Assembly: GCA_003644405.1 (NCBI GenBank)
Contig: QNCE01000003.1
Coordinates: forward strand, 1-42,766
Origin: Candidatus Omnitrophota bacterium
Lineage (GTDB): Bacteria; Omnitrophota; Gorgyraeia; Duberdicusellales; 4484-171
DNA: 42,766 nucleotides
Direction of reading: 5' to 3'
Positions 33,846-42,202 of this stretch are shown here, one piece after another. Position 1 is the first letter of the stretch. Every line of letters begins with the position of its first letter. The notes beneath the pieces were generated by a model, which saw only the letters and a list, made by a program, of their open reading frames with translations, was not told where the DNA came from and searched no databases. A program made the position numbers and the translations under genes.

Positions 33846-34823
33846 TTATAAACCCATTACTTTCTTTGCTTCCTTTAGAGTAGCTTCTGCAAAAGAAGAA
33901 GCTTTTTTTCTCCCTTCCTCTAATATATTATAAAGCATTTTTTTTTCTTTTAAAATTTTTTTCTTCTTCTCTCTGTGGGGTAAAATGAATTCTTCAATTA
34001 TATCTGCTAAAATAGCTTTGCATTCTTTACAGCCTTTCTCTGCCTGTCTACACCAATTCTCTACTTGAGAACTCATCTTAGGAGAAAATACATTATAGTA
34101 GCTGAATACATTGCATACGTGAGGGCGGCCAGGCTGATGTTTATACTTCCTTTCTGGATCAGTAAACATAGAAAGAACTTTTTTTCTCAAAGATTCTTTT
34201 TCCTCATCTAAACTAATATAGTTATTATAGCTTTTACTCATTTTTCTGCCATCTAAACCTAAAAGTTTAGGGATTTTAGTAAGAAGAGGCTGGGGTTCTA
34301 TAAAAACCTCTCTTTTATAAAGAAAGTGAAAACGTCTTACTAATTCCCGAGTAATCTCTAAATGAGGAAGTTGATCCTCTCCTACAGGTACAAAATCTGC
34401 TCTATAGAGAAGGATATCTGCTGCTTGAAGTACAGGGTAACCTAAGAAAGCATAAGTATTCACTTCCTTGTCTTTAAGCTGCCTTATCTGCTCTTTAAAA
34501 GTAGGACAACGCCAGACCCATCCCAAAGGAGTTATCAAAGAGAGAATTATAAACAACTCTAAGTGTGCAGGAACTTGAGATTGAATGAATACCACTGACT
34601 TTTCAGGATCAATTCCCCATGCAAGCCAATCCGCTACGTTATCTAAGAGAAGTTGTTGCATCTGGCCAGTATTTTTATATTCACTCATCAAAGCATGCCA
34701 GTCAGCTACCATAAAAAAACACTGATAGTTATCTTGAAGACTAACCCAGTTAGATAAAGCTCCTACCCAATGACCTAAATGAAGTTTACCGGTAGGACGC
34801 ATCCCACTAAGAATTCTCTTCAT
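33846..34823 (-). CDS. trpS: Tryptophan--tRNA ligase
   Basis: A 325-residue class I synthetase. GMRPTGKLHLGHWVGAL near the start contains the HIGH motif, and GLDGRKMSKSYNN the KMSKS motif. GEDQLPHLEITRELVRRF is a typical middle block. Length is normal. It follows infB by 5 bases, where rbfA and truB are found in many bacteria. Confidence 0.96.
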   Translation of the reverse strand: MKRILSGMRPTGKLHLGHWVGALSNWVSLQDNYQCFFMVADWHALMSEYKNTGQMQQLLLDNVADWLAWGIDPEKSVVFIQSQVPAHLELFIILSLITPLGWVWRCPTFKEQIRQLKDKEVNTYAFLGYPVLQAADILLYRADFVPVGEDQLPHLEITRELVRRFHFLYKREVFIEPQPLLTKIPKLLGLDGRKMSKSYNNYISLDEEKESLRKKVLSMFTDPERKYKHQPGRPHVCNVFSYYNVFSPKMSSQVENWCRQAEKGCKECKAILADIIEEFILPHREKKKKILKEKKMLYNILEEGRKKASSFAEATLKEAKKVMGL

Positions 34824-34828
34824 CTTAA

Positions 34829-36730
34829 TTACAACCTTCTTTCTACTACCTCTTCACTAAAAGCTTCGATAATATCTCCTTCTTTAACTTCGCTGTAGCC
34901 AATATTTACTCCACACTCCAATCCTTCGCTAACTTCTTTTACATCATCTTTAAATCGTTTCAAGGAAAGTATCTTTCCTTTAAAAACCACCTCATTTTCC
35001 CTTAAAACTTCACAGAGAGCTTGTCTCTGGAGTTTACCTTTTTCTACAATAACTCCTGCTATCACTCCCCGAGATAATTTAAATACTTTCTTAACTACCG
35101 CTCTCCCCAAAAATACCTTTCTAATTTGAGGAGTAAGCATACCTTCTAAAGCTAACTTTAAATCGTCAACTAATTCATAAACTATTTGATAAAGCCTTAT
35201 CTGAATTCCCTTAGCTTTAGCTAAATCTCTAGCATTAGTATCCACACTTACCTTAAACCCTATAACAACTGCATCACTTACTTCAGCTAAAAGTACATCG
35301 GAAGAGTTAATCGAACCTACTCCTTTATGGACTATATTAACCTCTACTTCCTGAGTACCCAAATCTTTTAGGGCATTTTCTACCGCCTCTAAAGTTCCTC
35401 CTACATCTGCCTTCAAGATAATCTTAAGTTGTTTTATACTTTTGTCTTTTACTCTTTCGTAAAGATCCTCTAACCTCATATGTACGGGAGGAGAAATTCT
35501 TTTTCTTTCCTCCTCCTCTCTTCTTCTATTTACAATCTCTTTAGCAGTACTTTCATCAGAAACAACAAAAAATCTATCTCCTGGGTTGGGAACTCCTCCT
35601 AACCCTAAAATCTCTACAGGATAAGAGGGAAAGGCTTGGTCTAACTGACGACCTCTGTCGTCATACATTGCCCTTACCCTTCCCCAATACAATCCACATA
35701 CACAAAGATCACCTTTTTTTAACTTCCCCTCTTGAATAAGTACAGTAGCCAACGGCCCTTTTCCTTTAGAGAGCTTAGCTTCTATAACTACTCCTAAAGC
35801 AGGGCGAGCATAATCGGCTTTCAGTTCCATAAGTTCTGCCTGTAAAAGGATCAATTCTAAAAGCTCATCTATTCCTTCCCCAGTTTTAGCAGAAACCCCT
35901 ACGGTAACAGTATTACCTCCCCAATCCTCTGGAACTAACCCTATCTTAGAAAGTTGTTGTTTAGTCATCTCTGTATCAGCATTAGGCTTATCAATTTTGT
36001 TAATAGCTACAATGATAGGAACCCCTGCGTCTCGGCCATGGTCATAGGCTTCTATAGTCTGGGGTTTTACCCCCTCATCAGCAGCAACAACTAAAACGAT
36101 AATATCAGTTATATTTGCTCCTCGAGCACGCATAGCAGTAAAAGTCTGATGTCCAGGAGTGTCTAAGAAGGTAATTTCTCCCTTCTCAAGAGTTACCCGA
36201 TAAGCCCCAATATGTTGAGTAATCCCTCCTGTTTCTCTTTCGGCAATTTTACTCTTTCTTATGTAATCTAAGATAGATGTTTTACCATGGTCAATGTGCC
36301 CCATAAGAGTTACTACTGGAGCTCTTTTTTTAACTTCTTTGGGTTCTACTTTTAAAATCTCTTCTTCTTTAGGAGGTTTTTTCTTAAGATTAACCTTATA
36401 GTGATAAGCAATCTCCTTAGCTATAGCTTCATCAAGACTCTGATTTATATTGTAGAATTTACCTTGACTTACAAGAAACTTGAGAATCTCCGAAGGTTTC
36501 TTATCCAACTTTACTGCTAATTCTTTTAAAGTAATAGGAAAATCAACTTCTACTACGTTTTCCTCTATTTCTTTCTTTTTTAAATCCTCTATCTCATGCT
36601 TTATAATCTCTGCAGTTTCTTCATCTACTACGGACATATGACTTTTTACAAAGAAATTCAAAGTCTTAAGTTTCTCAATAAGTTGTTTGGAATCCATCCC
36701 TAATTGCTTTGCTAACTCATAAATTCTCAT
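34829..36730 (-). CDS. infB: Translation initiation factor IF-2
   Basis: A 633-residue GTPase that places initiator tRNA on the 30S subunit. Two short N-terminal IF2-N helical domains (about 1-50 and 65-112) are followed by the G domain with G1 GHIDHGKT (144-151), G3 DTPGHQTFTAMRARGA, G4 NKIDKP, then domain II and the C-terminal IF2 core. The N-terminal part is short compared with the 890-residue E. coli protein, but within the range of compact bacterial forms. It lies 1 base after nusA. Confidence 0.97.
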   Translation of the reverse strand: MRIYELAKQLGMDSKQLIEKLKTLNFFVKSHMSVVDEETAEIIKHEIEDLKKKEIEENVVEVDFPITLKELAVKLDKKPSEILKFLVSQGKFYNINQSLDEAIAKEIAYHYKVNLKKKPPKEEEILKVEPKEVKKRAPVVTLMGHIDHGKTSILDYIRKSKIAERETGGITQHIGAYRVTLEKGEITFLDTPGHQTFTAMRARGANITDIIVLVVAADEGVKPQTIEAYDHGRDAGVPIIVAINKIDKPNADTEMTKQQLSKIGLVPEDWGGNTVTVGVSAKTGEGIDELLELILLQAELMELKADYARPALGVVIEAKLSKGKGPLATVLIQEGKLKKGDLCVCGLYWGRVRAMYDDRGRQLDQAFPSYPVEILGLGGVPNPGDRFFVVSDESTAKEIVNRRREEEERKRISPPVHMRLEDLYERVKDKSIKQLKIILKADVGGTLEAVENALKDLGTQEVEVNIVHKGVGSINSSDVLLAEVSDAVVIGFKVSVDTNARDLAKAKGIQIRLYQIVYELVDDLKLALEGMLTPQIRKVFLGRAVVKKVFKLSRGVIAGVIVEKGKLQRQALCEVLRENEVVFKGKILSLKRFKDDVKEVSEGLECGVNIGYSEVKEGDIIEAFSEEVVERRL

Positions 36731-36731
36731 T

Positions 36732-37868
36732 TTACTCCTTCAAACAATTTCTTGCTTCCTCGATTATTTTCTCCGCTTTCTTCTTCCCTATCCCTTTTAT
36801 CTTACCTAAATCTTCAATGGAAGCAGAAGCTAACGATTTTATGTCGGAATAGCCAGCATTCACCAAAAGAGTAGCCATACGTTTACCTACATTCTTTAAC
36901 TTACTTAACTCCTTTAAACTCTGCTGAATCCCTTCTTTGGTCCGTACATCTATCTCCCAACCTACCAACTTAGAAGCTAACCTTACATTCTGCCCTCTCT
37001 TGCCAATAGCTAAAGAGAGCTGTTCGGAAGTTACCAGAACTTTCGCACGTTTGTTATCTCTATCTAGTTCGATACGAGAAACTACCGCAGGAGATAAAGC
37101 TGCCTTAATAAATTCTTTCATATCTTCGTGCCAGCGTACAATATCAATCTTCTCTCCTCGTAACTCTTCGATAATATTTTTAACCCGAGAACCTCTTATC
37201 CCCACGCATGCTCCTACACAATCTACTTTTTCATCTTTAGAATAAACCGCTATTTTAGTCCTTTCTCCTGCCTCTCTAGCTATAGCTTTAATCTCCACTA
37301 TCCCTTCGTAAACCTCGGGAACCTCTAGTTCGAATAGCTTCTTAACTAATCCTTCACTTTTTCTAGAGAGAATAATCTGAGGCCCTTTCTCTTTTTTTAC
37401 CTCTACTACCAAAGCTCTTACTCTTTCTCCCATACGGAACTTATCTAAAGGAGAGAGAAAACCTTTAGGAATTATTGCTTCTGCCTTCCCTAAAAGATCT
37501 AAAATTACACCTTTTTTCTCAATACGGTACACTACCCCCCCTACTATTTTCCCCACTTTATCTTTAAATTCGTTATAAACATTCTCTTTCTCTGCTTCTC
37601 TAATCTTTTGAATTATCACCTGCCGAGCAGTTTGAGCAGCAATCCTTCCAAATTGAGGAGAAGAAATCTCCTTACCGCCTATCCAAACATGAATATTGCC
37701 TTTCTCTTTATCTATCTCTACCTTTACCTCTGCACCAGGAGAAGTTATCTTAGCAATTTTTTTTGCTGCTACAATTAAAGCTTGTTTTACTGCCTCAATG
37801 AGAACTTCTCTATTTAGCCCTTTTTCTCTTTCTAACTGTTCCAAGATACTTAAAAATTCTTTATTCAT
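36732..37868 (-). CDS. nusA: Transcription termination/antitermination protein NusA
   Basis: A 378-residue NusA: N-terminal RNA-polymerase-binding domain (1-100), S1 domain (about 108-180), two KH domains (about 200-320, with VDCVGACVGIRGSRVKNI and AIGKRGQNVRLASKL), and one C-terminal helix-hairpin-helix segment (about 328-376, KLKNVGKRMATLLVNAG and KIKGIGKKKAEKI). The S1-KH core binds RNA during pausing and antitermination. The start overlaps the rimP stop by 4 bases. Confidence 0.96.
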   Translation of the reverse strand: MNKEFLSILEQLEREKGLNREVLIEAVKQALIVAAKKIAKITSPGAEVKVEIDKEKGNIHVWIGGKEISSPQFGRIAAQTARQVIIQKIREAEKENVYNEFKDKVGKIVGGVVYRIEKKGVILDLLGKAEAIIPKGFLSPLDKFRMGERVRALVVEVKKEKGPQIILSRKSEGLVKKLFELEVPEVYEGIVEIKAIAREAGERTKIAVYSKDEKVDCVGACVGIRGSRVKNIIEELRGEKIDIVRWHEDMKEFIKAALSPAVVSRIELDRDNKRAKVLVTSEQLSLAIGKRGQNVRLASKLVGWEIDVRTKEGIQQSLKELSKLKNVGKRMATLLVNAGYSDIKSLASASIEDLGKIKGIGKKKAEKIIEEARNCLKE

Positions 37869-38332
37869 ATCTCTAACTTTTGTTTAGCAAACTTAACATT
37901 ATCTAAAGGAATCTTAAGTAACTGTTTTTTACCCTTGATAAATAAATCTTTCTCCTCTATATCCATAAGTCGTCCCTCCCAATACTCTTTACCTTCAATA
38001 GGAGTGTTAAGCCATAAAGCTACGAACTTATTCTTCACTCTTAAAAAATCCTCTTTTGTAGTCAACTTTCTATCTATCCCTGGGGAAAGAACCTCGACTA
38101 CAAAATCATCCCCTAAAATCTTTTCTTCATCTAAGTAAGAAAATATCAACTTATTGAGTCTGGCACAATCATTGATAGTAATTCCACCTTCAGGGTAATC
38201 AGTTATCACTCTTACAGCAAAACTATTTCCCTTCAAGAACAATTTAAACTCTACTAAACTTAACCCTTCGGATTTTAAAAACCCCTCTATCTTCTCTCTA
38301 ATTTTACTCTTTTTACTCTCTTCAATTAACAT
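37865..38332 (-). CDS. rimP: Ribosome maturation factor RimP
   Basis: A 155-residue RimP needed for 30S assembly. GLSLVEFKLFLKG and VRVITDYPEGGITINDCARL match the N-terminal domain, FVVEVLSPGIDRKLTTKEDF the conserved middle block, followed by the SH3-like C-terminal domain. It overlaps proS by 11 bases and nusA by 4, in the usual rimP–nusA–infB order. Confidence 0.95.
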   Translation of the reverse strand: MLIEESKKSKIREKIEGFLKSEGLSLVEFKLFLKGNSFAVRVITDYPEGGITINDCARLNKLIFSYLDEEKILGDDFVVEVLSPGIDRKLTTKEDFLRVKNKFVALWLNTPIEGKEYWEGRLMDIEEKDLFIKGKKQLLKIPLDNVKFAKQKLEI

Positions 38333-39554
38333 TTTTGAAAAAGTTTATAAGTTCTTCTTTATTAAAGTTAAACTTTTCTTTTGTTGCTCTTACTTCCAAT
38401 TCATACTTTTTATCCTGGAGATACTTTTTCCCTAAAATTAGAATATAAGGAGACCCAATTAAATAAGCATCATTAAATTTAACTCCTACCTGCTCTGGTC
38501 TGTCATCCACTAACACAGTTAATCCCAAATCCTGAAGGATACCCTCTAATTCCAACCCTTGAGCAAAAAGGCTTTGATTATCAATATCCACTATGATTAG
38601 ATCAACTTCAAAAGGGGCTAGAGAAGAAGGCCAGATGATGCCTTTATTATCATGATTCTGCTCTATAACTGCACTAATTATTCTACTTACTCCTATACCA
38701 TAGCAACCCATAATAAAATACTTCCTTTGGTTAGATCTATCTAAGAAGGTAGCCTCCAAACTCTTAGAATACTTATCTCCCAACTTAAATACATGCCCTA
38801 TCTCGATAGTTCTCTTTTCTTTAAGAGGCATCCCACACTTTTTACACCGAGAGATATCACGGAAATAAAGATTGCAATTAGAGCAGTAAAATAGAATGTC
38901 TTCTCCAATCTCTGCAGGAGCCATAAACTCATGAGAAATACTTCCTCCCATCACTCCTGGATCCGCCTCTACCACTATAAAATCTAATCCGCATTCTTTA
39001 AAAATTTTACTATAAGCATCGAGCATTTTACGATAGCTTTCCTCTAAACCATCTTCGTTTTCATCAAAACTATAAGCATCCTTCATTACAAATTCGCAAC
39101 TTCTCATAAGACCATAGCGGGGGCGAGTTTCATCTCTAAATTTTGTCTGAATCTGATAAAGAATTAGAGGTAGCTGCTTGTAACTAGTAACATAGTGACT
39201 CACAACTTCCGTAATTTGTTCCTCATTGGTAGGACCTAAACATAAATCTCTTCCCTTTCTATCTTTAACCTTAATCATTACCTCCCCAAGCTCAGAATCT
39301 CTTCCTGTTTTTTCCCAAATTTCTAAAGGCTGAAGGTAACTGGTGACTAATTCTATTGCCCCTTTATCGTTCATATGTCTTCTTACGATATCACTCACCT
39401 TCTTTAATACCTTTAGCCCTAAGGGAAGATAAGCATAAATTCCACTCAACATCATATAAAGATAGCCCCCTCTTAAGAGGAATCGATGACTTACGCACTC
39501 TGCACCTTGAGGATTTTCTCTTAAAGTAGGAATAAAAAACTTACTGTAAAGCAT
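38322..39554 (-). CDS. proS: Proline--tRNA ligase, short form without INS editing domain
   Basis: A 410-residue class II synthetase. The bacterial-type N-terminus with SHRFLLRGGYL, motif 2 (TKFRDETRPRYGLMRSCEF, 137-155), motif 3 (GCYGIGVSR, 283-291) and the C-terminal anticodon-binding domain are present. Standard bacterial ProRS is about 570 residues because a roughly 180-residue INS domain lies between motifs 2 and 3. Here INS is absent and the junction contains a four-Cys ribbon (Cys224/227 and Cys237/240), followed directly by IEIGHVFKLGDKYS. It should therefore lack cis editing of Ala-tRNA-Pro. It overlaps ispG by 14 bases. Confidence 0.95.
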   Translation of the reverse strand: MLYSKFFIPTLRENPQGAECVSHRFLLRGGYLYMMLSGIYAYLPLGLKVLKKVSDIVRRHMNDKGAIELVTSYLQPLEIWEKTGRDSELGEVMIKVKDRKGRDLCLGPTNEEQITEVVSHYVTSYKQLPLILYQIQTKFRDETRPRYGLMRSCEFVMKDAYSFDENEDGLEESYRKMLDAYSKIFKECGLDFIVVEADPGVMGGSISHEFMAPAEIGEDILFYCSNCNLYFRDISRCKKCGMPLKEKRTIEIGHVFKLGDKYSKSLEATFLDRSNQRKYFIMGCYGIGVSRIISAVIEQNHDNKGIIWPSSLAPFEVDLIIVDIDNQSLFAQGLELEGILQDLGLTVLVDDRPEQVGVKFNDAYLIGSPYILILGKKYLQDKKYELEVRATKEKFNFNKEELINFFKNVN

Positions 39555-40587
39555 TTCTTACTTCTTCTAATAAATCTTTAATTGCCCGGTCTTCCTTAGT
39601 AATCTTTATAATTCTGTTCTTTTTAAAAATAGTTCCCCTTTTTTCTCCAAAAGCTAACCCTATATCTGCCTGGTAAGCTTCACCAGGACCATTTACTACA
39701 CAACCCATAATAGCTATCTTTATCGGTAAACTAACCTCATCCATTTTCTCTATCTCTTTCTTAAACTTCTCCACTATCTTTATTAAATCTACTTTGCACC
39801 TGCCACAAGTAGGACAGGAAATTATCTCAGCAAAGAAATTTCTTATCCCTAGAAACTGTAAAATAGTCTTAGCTATTCTAACTTCTTCTTTAGAAGAACC
39901 AGTAAGAGAAACTCTTAAGGCATCTCCCAAGCCTTGAAAAAGTAAAATTCCTGCCCCCATTGATGATTTAACCACGCCTTCTAAGTATGGTCCAGTAGCT
40001 GTGACTCCCAACTGAAGAGGATAGTTAAACCGTTGAGAAAAAATTCTATTTGCAAGAACAGTTGATTTAACCTCCGAAGTTTTTAAAGAAACTATTATAT
40101 CAAAAAAACCTTCCTCCTCCAAAATCTTTACATAATCACTAGCAACTTTGGCCATCTCTTTAGCTAATTTTAAAGGGGAACTAAACTCTTTTTTGAATCC
40201 TCCACTGTTTACTCCTACCCTTACTGCTACTTTCCTCTTTTTTGCCTCAGCAATAATCTCTCTCACCTTGTTTTTTTTATAGATATTTAAAGGATTTAGT
40301 CTTATTCCCTCTAAACCTGCCTCCATTGCTAAAAAAGCCAGTTCCCAGTTAAAATGAATATCAGCCACTAAAGGAACGTTTATCTCTTTCTTTAAAATTT
40401 TAGCTATTTGGACATCTTTTTTCTCCTTAAATGCTATTCGTATAATCTCAGCTCCCTCTCTCTCTAGAACTTGCGCTTCTTTTACTAACTTTTTAATTTC
40501 CTTAGAAGGAGTCTTAACCATCCCTACTATCCTTACAGGATTTTTACCTCCTAAGGAAACTTTCCCTATATTAACTTTCCTACTCAT
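39541..40587 (-). CDS. ispG: 4-hydroxy-3-methylbut-2-enyl-diphosphate synthase (IspG/GcpE), divergent
   Basis: A 348-residue iron-sulfur enzyme of the MEP isoprenoid pathway. The TIM barrel with PLVADIHFNWELA (72-84) and the C-terminal [4Fe-4S] domain with CPTCGRC (258-264) and GCVVNGPGE (295-303) are clear. Two normally conserved stretches differ: the VQSMTNT region after the N-terminal strands reads VGMVKTP (21-27), and LGITEAG reads LGVTATG (193-199), replacing a conserved Glu by Ala197. The function is still most likely IspG because of the cluster and the MEP neighbour dxr. It overlaps rseP by 8 bases and proS by 14. Confidence 0.92.
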   Translation of the reverse strand: MSRKVNIGKVSLGGKNPVRIVGMVKTPSKEIKKLVKEAQVLEREGAEIIRIAFKEKKDVQIAKILKKEINVPLVADIHFNWELAFLAMEAGLEGIRLNPLNIYKKNKVREIIAEAKKRKVAVRVGVNSGGFKKEFSSPLKLAKEMAKVASDYVKILEEEGFFDIIVSLKTSEVKSTVLANRIFSQRFNYPLQLGVTATGPYLEGVVKSSMGAGILLFQGLGDALRVSLTGSSKEEVRIAKTILQFLGIRNFFAEIISCPTCGRCKVDLIKIVEKFKKEIEKMDEVSLPIKIAIMGCVVNGPGEAYQADIGLAFGEKRGTIFKKNRIIKITKEDRAIKDLLEEVRNALQ

Positions 40588-42202
40588 TATCTAACCTTAC
40601 TCTTATGACTTTTAGAGAATTCCGCCAAGAACTTAACACTTTTTGTGTATCTAGAGAAGAAATATCTTTGAGTTTCTCTTTCAGCTCTTTCTCACTCACT
40701 TCCCAAAAGATATAATCACCATCATTCTCTATCTCTTTAACTATCCCTACCTGAGAAAGTCTTTTGGCTAAAGAGTAGCTAATTTTTGGTGTTCTCTCTC
40801 TTAAACGTATAATATCATTGTAGGAAACAATTACCATAAGAGCAACAAGAATACTTAAACCTATACGATTCACTACCTCCTCACACTTTTCTGAAAGAGG
40901 TTTTTTTTTCAACTTCTCTAAAAGCATAAGAAAAAGATGCCCTCCATCTAATACAGGAAAGGGGAAGAGATTTATTATCCCTAAACTTAAGCTCAAAACT
41001 CCTACCAAGTTAAAAAAAGGAACTAGGCCCGCCTTGGCTACTTGGACAGTAAGAAACCCTACTCCTATAGGGCCAGCAACTGCTTCTTTAAGAGGCAACT
41101 TTTTAAGGATGAGCAAAAGTAAGCTTTTACCAATGATAAAACAAAGTTCTCCCATTCTTCCCCATGCTTTGAAAAATGAAACAACAAAATTTCCCTCCAC
41201 TACTTTACTCCCTATTCCTACTATAGCAATCTGTTCTTCTTCTCCCCATGGATTTTTAAATGTGAATCTGTAAGGATTTACCTTAACTAATAATTCTTTA
41301 TCTTCTCTTAAAATCTTAAAGGTGAGCAAAGAATTACTTTCTCTTATTAATTGGCTTAGCTCTTGCCAACTTCTAACTTTTTTACCATTTACTTCTAAAA
41401 TTCTATCTCCCTCTTTAAGCCCTGCTCGGTAGCCAGGGTAGGAATACTTCTCCAGAATTTTGAATAAATGAGAAGTATCTACCCCCTTAAGCTGAGAGAG
41501 TTTCTCCTCTAGGTTTTTTCGAGGATAACTCCAGTAAATAAGCTTATGAGAAGCAAGACCTTTTTGGACAAGAGTAGCCACTTCTTCAGAAGAAAAATTT
41601 TTTTTAGCTACAGCTCTTAAAGAATCCCCATAAGCAGAAACTACTGCTTGAATTTGGTATTGAGTAAAGCCCAAAGATTTTAATCTCTCTAAGTTTATTT
41701 TAGGAATAGTCCAGGCAAAATACTTTTCTCTATCTTCCTCATAAACAAGATGGTTCTCTTTAAGTTTTTCTAACTCTTTAAAAGTAAATTCACTCTTAGG
41801 AATAGGAGCGTATTTTATAATCTTTCCTATAATAGGTTGAGAGGAAGGAAAACCCGTAGTAAAGATACCCCAAAAAATGAGAAGAGTAAGAATAAAGTTG
41901 AATAAGGGACCAAAAAAAACTATCTTAGCTCTTACTCCCACAGGTTTAGAAAAAAACTCATAATCCTCATAATGGGAAGCACCCCTTTGGTCTCCTGCTA
42001 ACTTAACGTATCCCCCTAAAGGTATAAGACATACTAGAAGAGTTGTCTCTTTTAAATTGAATTTAACTAAAGGAGGGCCAAAACCTAAAGCGAACTTTTC
42101 CACTTTTACTCCACTAAGTCGTGCGCCAAGAAAATGACCAAATTCATGAGAAACTACGAGTAAACTTAAAGTAAAAAGAAATATTAAAATATTTAACAGC
42201 AT
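40580..42202 (-). CDS. rseP: RIP metalloprotease RseP with extra repeated modules
   Basis: A 540-residue site-2 protease. HEFGH (19-23) supplies the zinc ligands and LDGGH (418-422) the third ligand Asp; four membrane segments frame the active site (about 3-20, 93-116, 392-412, 445-465). A single PDZ continues at about 256-310 (AGLKEGDRILEVNGKKV). Typical RseP has about 450 residues. The extra length is an approximately 115-residue insert in the PDZ region (about 136-255) and an approximately 70-residue tail after the last membrane segment; these share a repeated Trp-containing module. It overlaps dxr by 10 bases and ispG by 8. Substrates, such as an anti-sigma factor, are not evident. Confidence 0.93.
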   Translation of the reverse strand: MLLNILIFLFTLSLLVVSHEFGHFLGARLSGVKVEKFALGFGPPLVKFNLKETTLLVCLIPLGGYVKLAGDQRGASHYEDYEFFSKPVGVRAKIVFFGPLFNFILTLLIFWGIFTTGFPSSQPIIGKIIKYAPIPKSEFTFKELEKLKENHLVYEEDREKYFAWTIPKINLERLKSLGFTQYQIQAVVSAYGDSLRAVAKKNFSSEEVATLVQKGLASHKLIYWSYPRKNLEEKLSQLKGVDTSHLFKILEKYSYPGYRAGLKEGDRILEVNGKKVRSWQELSQLIRESNSLLTFKILREDKELLVKVNPYRFTFKNPWGEEEQIAIVGIGSKVVEGNFVVSFFKAWGRMGELCFIIGKSLLLLILKKLPLKEAVAGPIGVGFLTVQVAKAGLVPFFNLVGVLSLSLGIINLFPFPVLDGGHLFLMLLEKLKKKPLSEKCEEVVNRIGLSILVALMVIVSYNDIIRLRERTPKISYSLAKRLSQVGIVKEIENDGDYIFWEVSEKELKEKLKDISSLDTQKVLSSWRNSLKVIRVRLDNE

